From: an uncultured Eubacterium sp.
GTDB lineage: Bacteria > Bacillota > Clostridia > Lachnospirales > Lachnospiraceae
Assembly: GCF_934295145.1 (NCBI RefSeq)
Contig: NZ_CAKRAS010000028.1
Coordinates: 1 to 40,134, forward strand
Length of the DNA stretch: 40,134 bases
Reading direction: 5' to 3'
Shown: in pieces, positions 15,922 to 24,300 of the stretch
Numbering within the stretch: position 1 is the first letter of the stretch
Layout: each line of letters begins with the position of its first letter
Notes under the pieces: model-generated
Told to the model about the DNA's origin: nothing
Databases searched by the model: none
What the model saw: the letters and a program-made list of their open reading frames with translations, nothing else
Made by a program: the position numbers and the translations under genes

Positions 15922-16325
15922 TCACGTTGGCAAACATCAGAGATTGGATCAAGTCCTTAGATATAGGAGAAAACCTCTATATCGGGAAGCTGGACAATAA
16001 AAAAGATAAATCTGTCGGTATTTACCAGCGTGAGGGATACGGCGGCGTAAATATGGCTATCGGCGGCATCGACGCTACCAAGACAGCTGTAAAAAGCATA
16101 TCTATCCTGATTCACTGGAATAAAAATGCGAATGAGACAGAACAGGCGGCGCAGAGTCTGTATGATAAATTACTGCGCATAAAAGATGTAACCATAAACG
16201 ATCACCATATCGATTACTTATACCTTGCAGTGCCGGAACCGGTGGACATCGGAACGGATGACAAGGGCGTATATGAAAGAGTGATATGGATTGATTTATA
16301 TTATCAGAGAAAGGAAGAGAACTAG
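15918..16325 (+). CDS. Minor capsid / tail terminator-like protein
   Basis: 135 residues, alpha/beta, with MITLANIRDWIKSLDI at the start, SISILIHWNKNANETEQAAQ in the middle and a C-terminal strand pair. Gene position between gp10-like and tail tube proteins, and length, fit the tail terminator or minor capsid 11-type family, which closes the top of the tail tube. Confidence 0.7.
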   Translation: MITLANIRDWIKSLDIGENLYIGKLDNKKDKSVGIYQREGYGGVNMAIGGIDATKTAVKSISILIHWNKNANETEQAAQSLYDKLLRIKDVTINDHHIDYLYLAVPEPVDIGTDDKGVYERVIWIDLYYQRKEEN

Positions 16326-16772
16326 ATGAGTGAAAAAACAGGCGTATATCCATGTTATGAAAATCAGTTTCAGATCAATACTGCCGCAAAAGACAGTACA
16401 GCGGCATACAAAACTATTGCCGATTGCGAAACATTCAGTTTGTCTTTTGACAATGGTGTAGAGGAATGGACTCCGTTTGAGACAGAAGGATGGACACGCA
16501 GATTAATGACATCTAAAAGTGTAACAGTTGCCGTTACTGCCAAGAGAAATGTGGGCGATGAAGGCAATGATAAGATCAGTTCTTATACATTTTTAAATGG
16601 CAGAGATGCAGAGGGCGATTTCAAATGGACATTCCCGGATGGCTCTTCCGTAGAATTTAAAAATGCCATCATCAGCGTTACAAACAATGGATCCGGTGAT
16701 TCTACCGGTGTAGCTCCACTGGAATTTGAAGTTATGAGTAACGGCAAGCCGACCTACACACCAGCAGCATAA
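16326..16772 (+). CDS. Major tail tube protein
   Basis: 148 residues, almost all beta. It has a typical tube-protein pattern: DCETFSLSFDNGVEEWTPF, a GWTRRLMTSKSVTVAVTAKR strand pair, FLNGRDAEGDF and a final GVAPLEFEVMSNG strand. It polymerises into the long tail tube around the tape measure. The ATG follows the previous stop with no gap, and GGAAGAGA is the ribosome site. Confidence 0.85.
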   Translation: MSEKTGVYPCYENQFQINTAAKDSTAAYKTIADCETFSLSFDNGVEEWTPFETEGWTRRLMTSKSVTVAVTAKRNVGDEGNDKISSYTFLNGRDAEGDFKWTFPDGSSVEFKNAIISVTNNGSGDSTGVAPLEFEVMSNGKPTYTPAA

Positions 16773-16787
16773 GAAGGGAGATAAGTC

Positions 16788-17111
16788 ATGGGAAGAATTA
16801 TTGATATCACATCAAAACTGGGATTCGATGAGAATCCGAAACTGAAAATCAAAGATGAGGAACTGGAACTGAATGCAGATGCAGAGTCTGTATTAAAAAT
16901 CATGGGGTATATGGGTGCAGGAGATTCTATCACTATGCAGGACATCGAAGATGCATTTCAGATTGTATTTACTCCAGAATCATATAAAAAGCTTAAAGAA
17001 ATGAACCTGAACTTCCAGGATTACCAGACGGTATTCCAGATTGCAGTGGATGTGGTCACTGGAGATGAAGAAGATACTGAGGGAAACGCTCAGACCCCGG
17101 ATACGATCTGA
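16788..17111 (+). CDS. Tail assembly chaperone, short (G-like) form
   Basis: 107 residues, soluble and acidic (ITSKLGFDENPKLKIKDEEL, LKIMGYMGAGDSI). It is the unshifted product; it ends 8 codons after a slippery heptamer. The location between the tube protein and tape measure genes is that of lambda gpG analogues, which bind the tape measure and bring tube subunits. Confidence 0.85.
   Translation: MGRIIDITSKLGFDENPKLKIKDEELELNADAESVLKIMGYMGAGDSITMQDIEDAFQIVFTPESYKKLKEMNLNFQDYQTVFQIAVDVVTGDEEDTEGNAQTPDTI
17081..17087 (+). promoter_or_regulatory. -1 programmed frameshift slippery site
   Basis: The heptamer is G GGA AAC in the reading frame of the upstream gene (codons GAG GGA AAC at 17079-17087), an exact X XXY YYZ site as in lambda G/GT (GGGAAAG). 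A -1 slip makes translation continue at CGC TCA GAC, joining an open frame that runs to 17428. Confidence 0.85.
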
Positions 17112-17428
17112 TCGAAGATTTTGGACTGATCGTAGCCAGCTTTCAGGAACAGTACGGCATCCGGTTAAGGACGGAAGCTGCCAACATGCCATGGGATGAA
17201 TTTGTGGACTTGGCAGCGGGACTCCGGCCGGACACCGCCCTTGGACGTATCGTACAGATTCGTACAGAGACGGATGAGGAAATGTTAAAGCACTATACTC
17301 CGGAAATGCGAAAGATCCGGAACGATTGGCAACGGAAAGCGGCAAAGGGGAAAACAGAAAAAGAAACACAAGACTTTATCACTTCCATGCAGGAAGTATT
17401 TAAACGAATGGCAGGTGTTAGAAATTGA
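17087..17428 (+). CDS. T-like extension of the tail chaperone (Gp15-like), made by -1 frameshift
   Basis: After the slip the protein continues R-S-D-P-G-Y-D-L-I-E-D-F-G-L for 113 residues, giving a G-T fusion of about 213 residues. The extension (ASFQEQYGIRLRTEAANMPW, DLAAGLRPDTALGRIVQIR, EMRKIRNDWQRKAAKG) resembles the phage Gp15 family. An internal ATG at 17186 has no ribosome site, which argues for the fusion rather than a separate gene. The fusion bridges tube subunits and tape measure in lambda-like phages. Confidence 0.82.
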   Translation, partial: RSDPGYDLIEDFGLIVASFQEQYGIRLRTEAANMPWDEFVDLAAGLRPDTALGRIVQIRTETDEEMLKHYTPEMRKIRNDWQRKAAKGKTEKETQDFITSMQEVFKRMAGVRN

Positions 17429-17567
17429 AAAAGTAAAATGCCCGTATTGTGGCAAAGAACAGAAAGTACATTACGCTCCGGATGCAAAATGCCGGGGCGT
17501 TTTTGTGCGTTGCAGTGGAAGACACTGCAAGCGAATATTTGAAATTAAAATAAATCAGGACAAGTAG
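17415..17567 (+). CDS. Com-like four-cysteine zinc-finger protein
   Basis: 50 residues, GTG start overlapping the end of the T-like frame by 14 bases. CPYCGKEQ (Cys9, Cys12) with Cys26, Cys33 and Cys38 forms a Mu Com-like zinc finger; similar tiny genes are common in mobile elements. Mu Com is a translational activator, but what this one does is unknown. The start is uncertain (ATT 17424 could also serve), and no good ribosome site is present. Confidence 0.6.
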   Translation: MLEIEKVKCPYCGKEQKVHYAPDAKCRGVFVRCSGRHCKRIFEIKINQDK

Positions 17568-17609
17568 TGCCTTGTGTCGATGTCCGAATCTGTAAAGGAG
17601 GGAGACATA

Positions 17610-20600
17610 GTGGCACTTGAGGCGGGCGCAATTGCTCTTGAGTTAAAATTAGATAGTGGCAAGCTATTTGCAGGAATAAACAGTTCCTGCAATAAAGTAA
17701 AAGCAAAATTTGAGCAAAGTTTTTCAGCAGCTGGTCAAGCAGCCGAAAAGGCAACGGATAGTGCGGTTAAGGCTGTAAAAACAGGAAACGAGAAGATTGA
17801 TAAAATTCTTGCTGATACAGAAAAATCTGCAAAAGCAAAAGCGGCAAGTATTGCTTATATCTATAAAACGGAAGGCTACTCTCAGAGTGATGCTTTTAAA
17901 AAGGCATGGAGTCACATCGAAAGATCCAGTAGCAGCGGAGCTGACAATGTAAAGAAATCTATCCGAAAAATATCTGATCAGTCTAAAAAAACATCACAGG
18001 GATTAAAGAATGATTTATCAGGTGCTTTCTCCAATACACTAAAAGGACTTGCGGGTAAGTTGGCTGGCGCATTCGCAATCAAGTCTTTGGTTCAGTTTGG
18101 AAAGAAGTGCATCGACTTAGGTTCTGACCTTGCTGAGGTTCAGAACGTAGTAGATGTTACGTTCCCACGCATGACAAAGACCATAGATACATTCGCTACC
18201 AGCGCAGCAGCCAAGTTTGGTCTGTCCGAAACTATGGCGAAGAAATTCACTGGTACCTTCGGATCTATGGTGGAAGCGTTTGGTTTCAGTGAAAAGCAGG
18301 CTGCAGATATGGCAACCACGCTGACCGGTTTAGCAGGCGATGTAGCATCGTTTTACAACATCAGTCAGGACGAAGCCTATACCAAGCTGAAATCCGTATT
18401 CTCTGGCGAAACAGAGACTCTAAAAGACCTTGGTATAGTAATGACGCAGTCAGCGCTGGATGCGTATGCATTGGCGAATGGTTATGGAAAAGTCACGTCC
18501 AAGATGACAGAGGCTGAGAAAGTGTCGTTGCGTTATGCGTTTGTACAGTCGCAGCTGACGAATGCAGCAGGAGACTTTGCAAGGACATCTGATTCTTGGG
18601 CGAACCAGGTTAGATTGTTATCATTACAGTTTGATTCCCTGAGAGCATCCATTGGCCAAGGACTGATCAACGTATTCACACCGGTAATCAAATGGTTGAA
18701 TGTATTGATGGCGAAGCTGGCGCAGGCTGCAAAAGCGTTTGCGTCCTTTACATCATTATTTACCAAAAAGAAGAGTTCCGGGGCGGGAGCGGCGGCAAGT
18801 GCCGTAGCAAGTAACATTTCGAAAGCAGCAACTTCTGCATCCAATCTTGGAACTTCTGCTGGCAAGTCATCTTCCGGGCTTTCCAAAGCGGCAAAGGCAG
18901 CCAAAAAATTAAAACGTGAACTGGCAGGATTTGACCAGATCACAAAACTTGGCGATGAAGATTCTGATACTGACACGGGAAGTTCTGGTGATACAGGTGG
19001 CGGCTCCGGTGGAATTGGCGGCGGAGTTGGAGATACAGGCCTTGAAAGCGGACTCCCGGGAGCAGATGAAGCAAGCAAAGATACCATCAAACTTAAGGTC
19101 AATTTTGATAATCTGAAGAAGTCTGTAGATAATCTGAAACAGTCATTTGGAAAATTTGCAGATGTAGTCAAAGGTGGTCTTAAGTGGGCGTGGGATAACG
19201 TACTAAAACCGCTTGGAAAATGGACCATTGAGAAGCTTGCGCCAAAACTGATTGATGTCTTAAGTGCAGCGTTTGACGTACTCACAGCAGCATTGAAAGC
19301 CCTGCAGCCGTATGCAAAGTGGATATGGGATCATTTTCTAAAGAAGATAGCAAAATTCGCCGGGGATGCGATTATCAAATTCTTAGAAGCGTTTGCGAAA
19401 GCTCTTGAAAAAGTGGCTGGTTGGATAGAGAAACATCCGAAAGCGTTTGATACGATTGTTACCGGAATTTTAGGCATAATGGCTGCCATTAAGGTTGGAA
19501 AAAAGGTTAGCGATTTTGCAAAACATTTAAATACATTTATAGATGTTTTCAAAAAGGTAAAAGGTGCAAAAGATGTCGCAGAATTAAGCAAAGGAATAGG
19601 CGGATTTGGTACAAAATTACTTAAATCCAAAGGAACGCTGAAAGACTTTGGTGGCTGGTTCAAAAATGCAATGTCTGGTTTTAAATTGCATAAAAAAGGC
19701 ATTATTTCTTTCAAGACATTGTTTAGTGGTCTCTTCCCTAATATTTCAAAAACACTTGGTAGCATTGGCGGAGTATTCAAAAAGTTCGGTGGAAAAGTCG
19801 GCACGTTTGGAAAAACCATTGTAAAAGCATTTCTGAAAGCTGGAAAAGCTATTGGTGGACTGATTGCAGCCAATCCGGTTCTGTTCGCTGTAATTGCAGC
19901 AATTGCAGCAGCTATTGCAATTGGTATTCTTCTGTATAAGAACTGGGACAAAATAAAGAAGAAATTGCAGCCATTGCTTGATGCTTTTAAGAAATTTGGG
20001 AAAGCAATCAAGGATGCATTCAAGGGAATCCCGGATTTCTTTAAAAAAATTTTTGGAAAAGCAAAAGAGAATATCAAAAAGAAATTCGATAAGATTGGCG
20101 ATTACTTTAAAAAGCGTTATGAGGATACCAAGAAAGCTTTTAAAGAAATAAAGGTAAAAGTATCCGCTTGGTTCACTGACAAGAAACAGAAACTGAAAGA
20201 TAAGTGGACGAAGCTTACTTCTGATATCAAAGAAAAAACAGCTGAGATGAAAGCTGCGATTAAGCAGAAATGGAGCGATCTGAAACAGAAGTGGACAGCA
20301 ATCGTTAGTAATATCAAAGAAAAGACTGCTGAGATGAAAGCTGCGATTAAGCAGAAATGGGCTGACTTATCATCAAAATGGCACGCAATCATTGATAATA
20401 TCAAAGAAAAGACCGCTGAGATGAAAGCCCAGATTAAACAAAGATGGGCGAATTTGTCGGAAAGTTGGCACGGAATTGTTGATAATATCAAAGAAAAAAC
20501 AGCCGAGATGAAAGCGAAGGTTGCTTCCAGATGGAACGACCTGAAAGGCCAGTGGAACTCTTTGCTAAGTAATTTCAAGGGAAAAACTTGTGATATTGCT

Positions 20601-21020
20601 CTGAAATTTTCAGCTGCAGCTAAAGATCTAAAAGATTGGATTAACACGAATGTTATCGATCGGGTTAACAGTAAATTTAAAAAAGTTCCAATCCTTAAAA
20701 ATCATCTCATTCCACACTTGGCACAAGGTGGTTACGTCAAAGCAAATACACCACAGCTTGCCCTGATCGGTGATAACAGGCACCAGGGCGAGGTTGTTGC
20801 TCCGGAAAATAAGATGATTGAAATGGCAAGAAAGGCAGCAGAGTTATCTGGTGGTGGCGGTGCAGATGCCGAGATAGTCAGCCTGTTACGTCAGATTCTT
20901 GCATTACTGAAATCCCTGGATTTGGTAGCAACGATTGATGGAAATTCTTTGAAGCAGCTTATCGTGAAACTGATCAATGATCATACCCGGGCAACCGGAA
21001 TGTGCGAGATAGAATTTTAG
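17610..21020 (+). CDS. Tail tape measure protein with repeats
   Basis: 1,136 residues, the length that sets tail length. The N-terminal third has the tape-measure core (FGSMVEAFGFSEKQAADMA, SQDEAYTKLKSVFSGETETL). A Gly/Ser linker near 470 and a hydrophobic segment AVIAAIAAAIAIGILLYKN near 770 follow. Four tandem 29-residue repeats then run NIKEKTAEMKA..IKQKW (DNA 20,223-20,570), and a short C-terminal domain contains LALIGDNRHQGEVVAPE. GTG 17610 is chosen for the AAAGGAGGG at 17594. The gene is a hydrophobic, long ruler as in other siphoviruses. Confidence 0.93.
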   Translation: MALEAGAIALELKLDSGKLFAGINSSCNKVKAKFEQSFSAAGQAAEKATDSAVKAVKTGNEKIDKILADTEKSAKAKAASIAYIYKTEGYSQSDAFKKAWSHIERSSSSGADNVKKSIRKISDQSKKTSQGLKNDLSGAFSNTLKGLAGKLAGAFAIKSLVQFGKKCIDLGSDLAEVQNVVDVTFPRMTKTIDTFATSAAAKFGLSETMAKKFTGTFGSMVEAFGFSEKQAADMATTLTGLAGDVASFYNISQDEAYTKLKSVFSGETETLKDLGIVMTQSALDAYALANGYGKVTSKMTEAEKVSLRYAFVQSQLTNAAGDFARTSDSWANQVRLLSLQFDSLRASIGQGLINVFTPVIKWLNVLMAKLAQAAKAFASFTSLFTKKKSSGAGAAASAVASNISKAATSASNLGTSAGKSSSGLSKAAKAAKKLKRELAGFDQITKLGDEDSDTDTGSSGDTGGGSGGIGGGVGDTGLESGLPGADEASKDTIKLKVNFDNLKKSVDNLKQSFGKFADVVKGGLKWAWDNVLKPLGKWTIEKLAPKLIDVLSAAFDVLTAALKALQPYAKWIWDHFLKKIAKFAGDAIIKFLEAFAKALEKVAGWIEKHPKAFDTIVTGILGIMAAIKVGKKVSDFAKHLNTFIDVFKKVKGAKDVAELSKGIGGFGTKLLKSKGTLKDFGGWFKNAMSGFKLHKKGIISFKTLFSGLFPNISKTLGSIGGVFKKFGGKVGTFGKTIVKAFLKAGKAIGGLIAANPVLFAVIAAIAAAIAIGILLYKNWDKIKKKLQPLLDAFKKFGKAIKDAFKGIPDFFKKIFGKAKENIKKKFDKIGDYFKKRYEDTKKAFKEIKVKVSAWFTDKKQKLKDKWTKLTSDIKEKTAEMKAAIKQKWSDLKQKWTAIVSNIKEKTAEMKAAIKQKWADLSSKWHAIIDNIKEKTAEMKAQIKQRWANLSESWHGIVDNIKEKTAEMKAKVASRWNDLKGQWNSLLSNFKGKTCDIALKFSAAAKDLKDWINTNVIDRVNSKFKKVPILKNHLIPHLAQGGYVKANTPQLALIGDNRHQGEVVAPENKMIEMARKAAELSGGGGADAEIVSLLRQILALLKSLDLVATIDGNSLKQLIVKLINDHTRATGMCEIEF
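20223..20570 (+). repeat. Four 87-bp tandem repeats in the tape measure gene
   Basis: Units start at 20,223, 20,310, 20,397 and 20,484, each encoding 29 residues with the conserved core IKEKTAEMKA and a W at two fixed places. Units 1 to 3 are close copies, unit 4 is diverged at its end and a remnant (NFKGKT) follows. Copy number would change tail length. Confidence 0.9.
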
Positions 21021-21028
21021 GAGGGGAA

Positions 21029-21388
21029 ATGGGACTGATTATTAAAGCAAATGGTGTGACACTTCCGTCTCCAGTGTCTATCAGCACCACAGACGAAATC
21101 TTATGGTCGAGCAATACCGGAAGATCTACTTCTTCCGGTAAAATGCTTGGAGATGTAATTGCAGAAAAGGAAACTTTCTCAATCCAATGGGGAGTTATGT
21201 CAAAAGCTGATCAGAAGAAAATAAAGCAGAATCTGAAAAGCGGATTTCACATAGTGCAGTTTATTTTTGATGATGAGACAGTCAATTTGACTTCCTATCG
21301 AGGAACGATAACGTCAGAGCATCTTGGATATATCGGAGATGGAATTTATTATTACAAATCCGTGTCATGCGAGATCATAGAGCAGTAG
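21029..21388 (+). CDS. Tail protein (DUF6711-like)
   Basis: 119 residues with the pattern ANGVTLPSPVS, WSSNTGRSTSSGKMLGDVIAEKETFSIQWGVM. It is a small beta-rich protein always found between tape measure and tail tip genes in this phage group and probably forms the distal tail ring. The start at 21029 directly follows AGGAGGGG; the frame from 21002 has no ribosome site. Confidence 0.75.
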   Translation: MGLIIKANGVTLPSPVSISTTDEILWSSNTGRSTSSGKMLGDVIAEKETFSIQWGVMSKADQKKIKQNLKSGFHIVQFIFDDETVNLTSYRGTITSEHLGYIGDGIYYYKSVSCEIIEQ

Positions 21389-21397
21389 GAGGAGAAA

Positions 21398-24300
21398 ATG
21401 TTACAAGTATCAGATAATGTAAAAAAATACATAGAGAGCGATACCAGAACGTTTCGTGCCAGACTATTGCTCGATAGTAAAGAAATCAGCGGTGATATTC
21501 GTTCTTTGAGTATCAACAAAGGATCCTGTGGAAGCTCTGATTTTGCACCGGGTTCTGTGTTCAGTTCCTATATTGATGTAACACTGGACGGATGTAATCA
21601 GAAACTGGAAGGTAAAGAATTAACACTGCAGATTGGAACAGTTATGGGTAATTCTGCAGAATGGACAGCAATAGGTCTGTTTACAGTAGATAAACCATCT
21701 ACATCGGCATATAGCACTTCATTCTCCGGATTGGGACGGATAAGTTCAAAAATGGGTGGGCTGTATAATTCGGCAATATCTTTTCCGGCAACGGTCAAAG
21801 CTGTACTGTCCGAGATTTCATCCGCTACAGGAGTTAAAATTGACACAGGAAGTTTGGATACATCTCTCGTGATCGAAACCAAACCATCCGGATATATGTA
21901 CCGTGAAATGCTGGCATTCATTGCCGGCTTTTATTTTGGCTATGCCACAGAAGCTGCAGATGGATCCGTAATCATCCGTCAGTATCAGAAAACTGCAACA
22001 GCATCAACAAATGGAGATAAGACAACAGAGCTTCCGACATTCCAGGATTTGGATGCGGTTGTAACCGGCGTAAAGGTTGTGGTTGGAACAGAAACGGACA
22101 GTGAGGGCAACAGTCAGGATAAGTTCTATTCAAAAGGAACAGTCAATGTGGCTGTTTCCAATCCGATTATGACACAGGCAATCTTTAACAAGTATGCGGA
22201 TTCATTTATCGGATTTCAGTATCGTCCGGCAACCGTAAATGTTACCACCGGAGACTTCCGGCTGGAAGCAACAGATACATTAAGTGTGACGGATGTAAAA
22301 GGTGTGGAACATATCGTGCCGTGTATGGCTGTGACACATACTTTTGATGGTGGAATACAGACTGCAATTACTGCACCGGCAATTAAAGACACCGGGGAGA
22401 GTGCTCAGTCATTCAGAGGACCATTAAGCCAGGCAGTCTCAGTAATGCAGGCGCAGTTACTGATTGTAGAAAGCATCGCGGCAAAAGCATTGACTGTAGA
22501 TAAGGCGGATATTAAGTATGCACAAATCGAAGATCTTAATGCCGTAAAAGGAAACATTGAGACTTTGGTAGCAGATAATGCCACCATCAACAGCAAACTG
22601 ACTGCCAATGAAGCATCTATCAACAGTTTAGTAGCCAAAGACGCAGAGATTGATGGAAAACTGACTGCACAGGATGCAAGCATCAAGAAGCTGGATACAG
22701 AAAAACTCAGCGTGGAAAATGCCAATCTGACCTATGCGACCATCGAAAGCCTTAATGCCACCGATGCAAAAATCACTAACATCAGCGGAGATTATGCATC
22801 ATTCAAAGATACCACCACAGAAACGTTAAAAGCGCAGACCGCAGATATCGTAGATCTGAAAGCCAACAAGCTGAGTGTCACGGATGCAGATCTCCGCTAT
22901 GCCAACATCGATTTTACCAATATCGGCAAGGCTGCCATGGAGTACTTCTATGCACAGTCCGGTCTGATCAAGGATGTTACGGTTGGAGATCAGACAATTA
23001 CCGGTGAGTTGGTTGGCGTTACCATCAAAGGAAACTTAATCGAGGGTGAAACGATAACAGCTGACAAATTGGTAGTCAAAGGTGAAGATGGTCTGTATTA
23101 TAAGCTGAACATCAATGCACTTGGAGAAACCACGGTAAAAGCTGACGAGAAGTATCAAAATGGATTAGACGGTTCTGTCCTTATCAAGAAGTCAATCGTG
23201 GCCGAGAAGATCAGCGTAAAAGACCTGGTAGCCTTTGGTGCAACTATCGGTGGAGTGAACATTGCAGACAGTTCCATTTATTCGGGGGTGAAATCCTCAG
23301 TCAATAACACCACCAGAGGATTCTACCTTGGAAAAGACGGACAGGCAGCATTTGGTGATTCGAGCAATTATCTGAAATATTTCCAGGACACAGATGGTAC
23401 ATGGAAACTGGCAATTGCTGCGGACAGTGTAAGTCTGAGATCCGGAACGAATATTGGAGATGCAATTGAGAATATCCAGGGTGATGTGGATGGACTGAAA
23501 GAGAGCGGTGGATTTAATTGGAATTTGTTTATTGAGACCGATTATAAGAAGGGCACGTTCACACAAGGAAATGAAGATGGAAAAGCTGGTTGGTGGAACA
23601 CGTCTACGTTGGGTCAATGTTTAAATACTGATGATGTTGGCGAACCAGCATTACGGTTACCACTTGCAGATTGGTATCTTGGTCAATACGCTCAAGTGGA
23701 GAAAGGGAAACAGTATACAATTTCATGTGATGTAAAATTAGACCCCGATGCTACTGTCGAAACTTTTTCGTATTTTCAGCTAAATACAGACATTCTGGAC
23801 ATTACATCATATAGATTTGGTGTAGATATTACAAAACAGTGGAAACATATGGTGCTTACCTATACCTGTAAAGCATCTGGATTCGAACGTTTTCATTTAC
23901 GAGGCACAACAGGGTCTACTGGAGTTGGTAATTATTTCTGGATTAAGAATCTCAAATTTGAGAAAGGCTCCGTTGCAACTGCATGGACTCCAGCTGAATC
24001 GGAGATTTATGGTAAAGATGGAGCTCAGGGACCAGCTGGAAAAGATGGTACGGGATTTAGTTGGAATTTATTACGAAAATCGCAAGAGATATTTTTAAAT
24101 GGTTCAGATTATCCAAATAATTCGACTCGTGAGAAGGGGAAGATTACTGTTTTATCATCTGGAGTTGCTTTTAACGCTTACACATGGGTAGAAGATAACA
24201 TGGTAGTTCCACCTGCCGACATTGCAAAAGATGCTGGAAGCATTTATACCTTTAGTGCAGATATAAAAACAACAAATTTTGATGGGTCTTTTGTTGTATA

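Noticed and set aside
17186..17428. Separate gene starting at the internal ATG 17,186
   Set aside because: No ribosome site is present, and the frame is open upstream to a perfect slippery site, so frameshift fusion explains it better.
18533..19285. Long minus-strand ORF (250 codons) opposite the tape measure gene
   Set aside because: It is a mirror of the real gene's codon pattern, has no ribosome site and gives a low-complexity Ser/Pro/Ala product.
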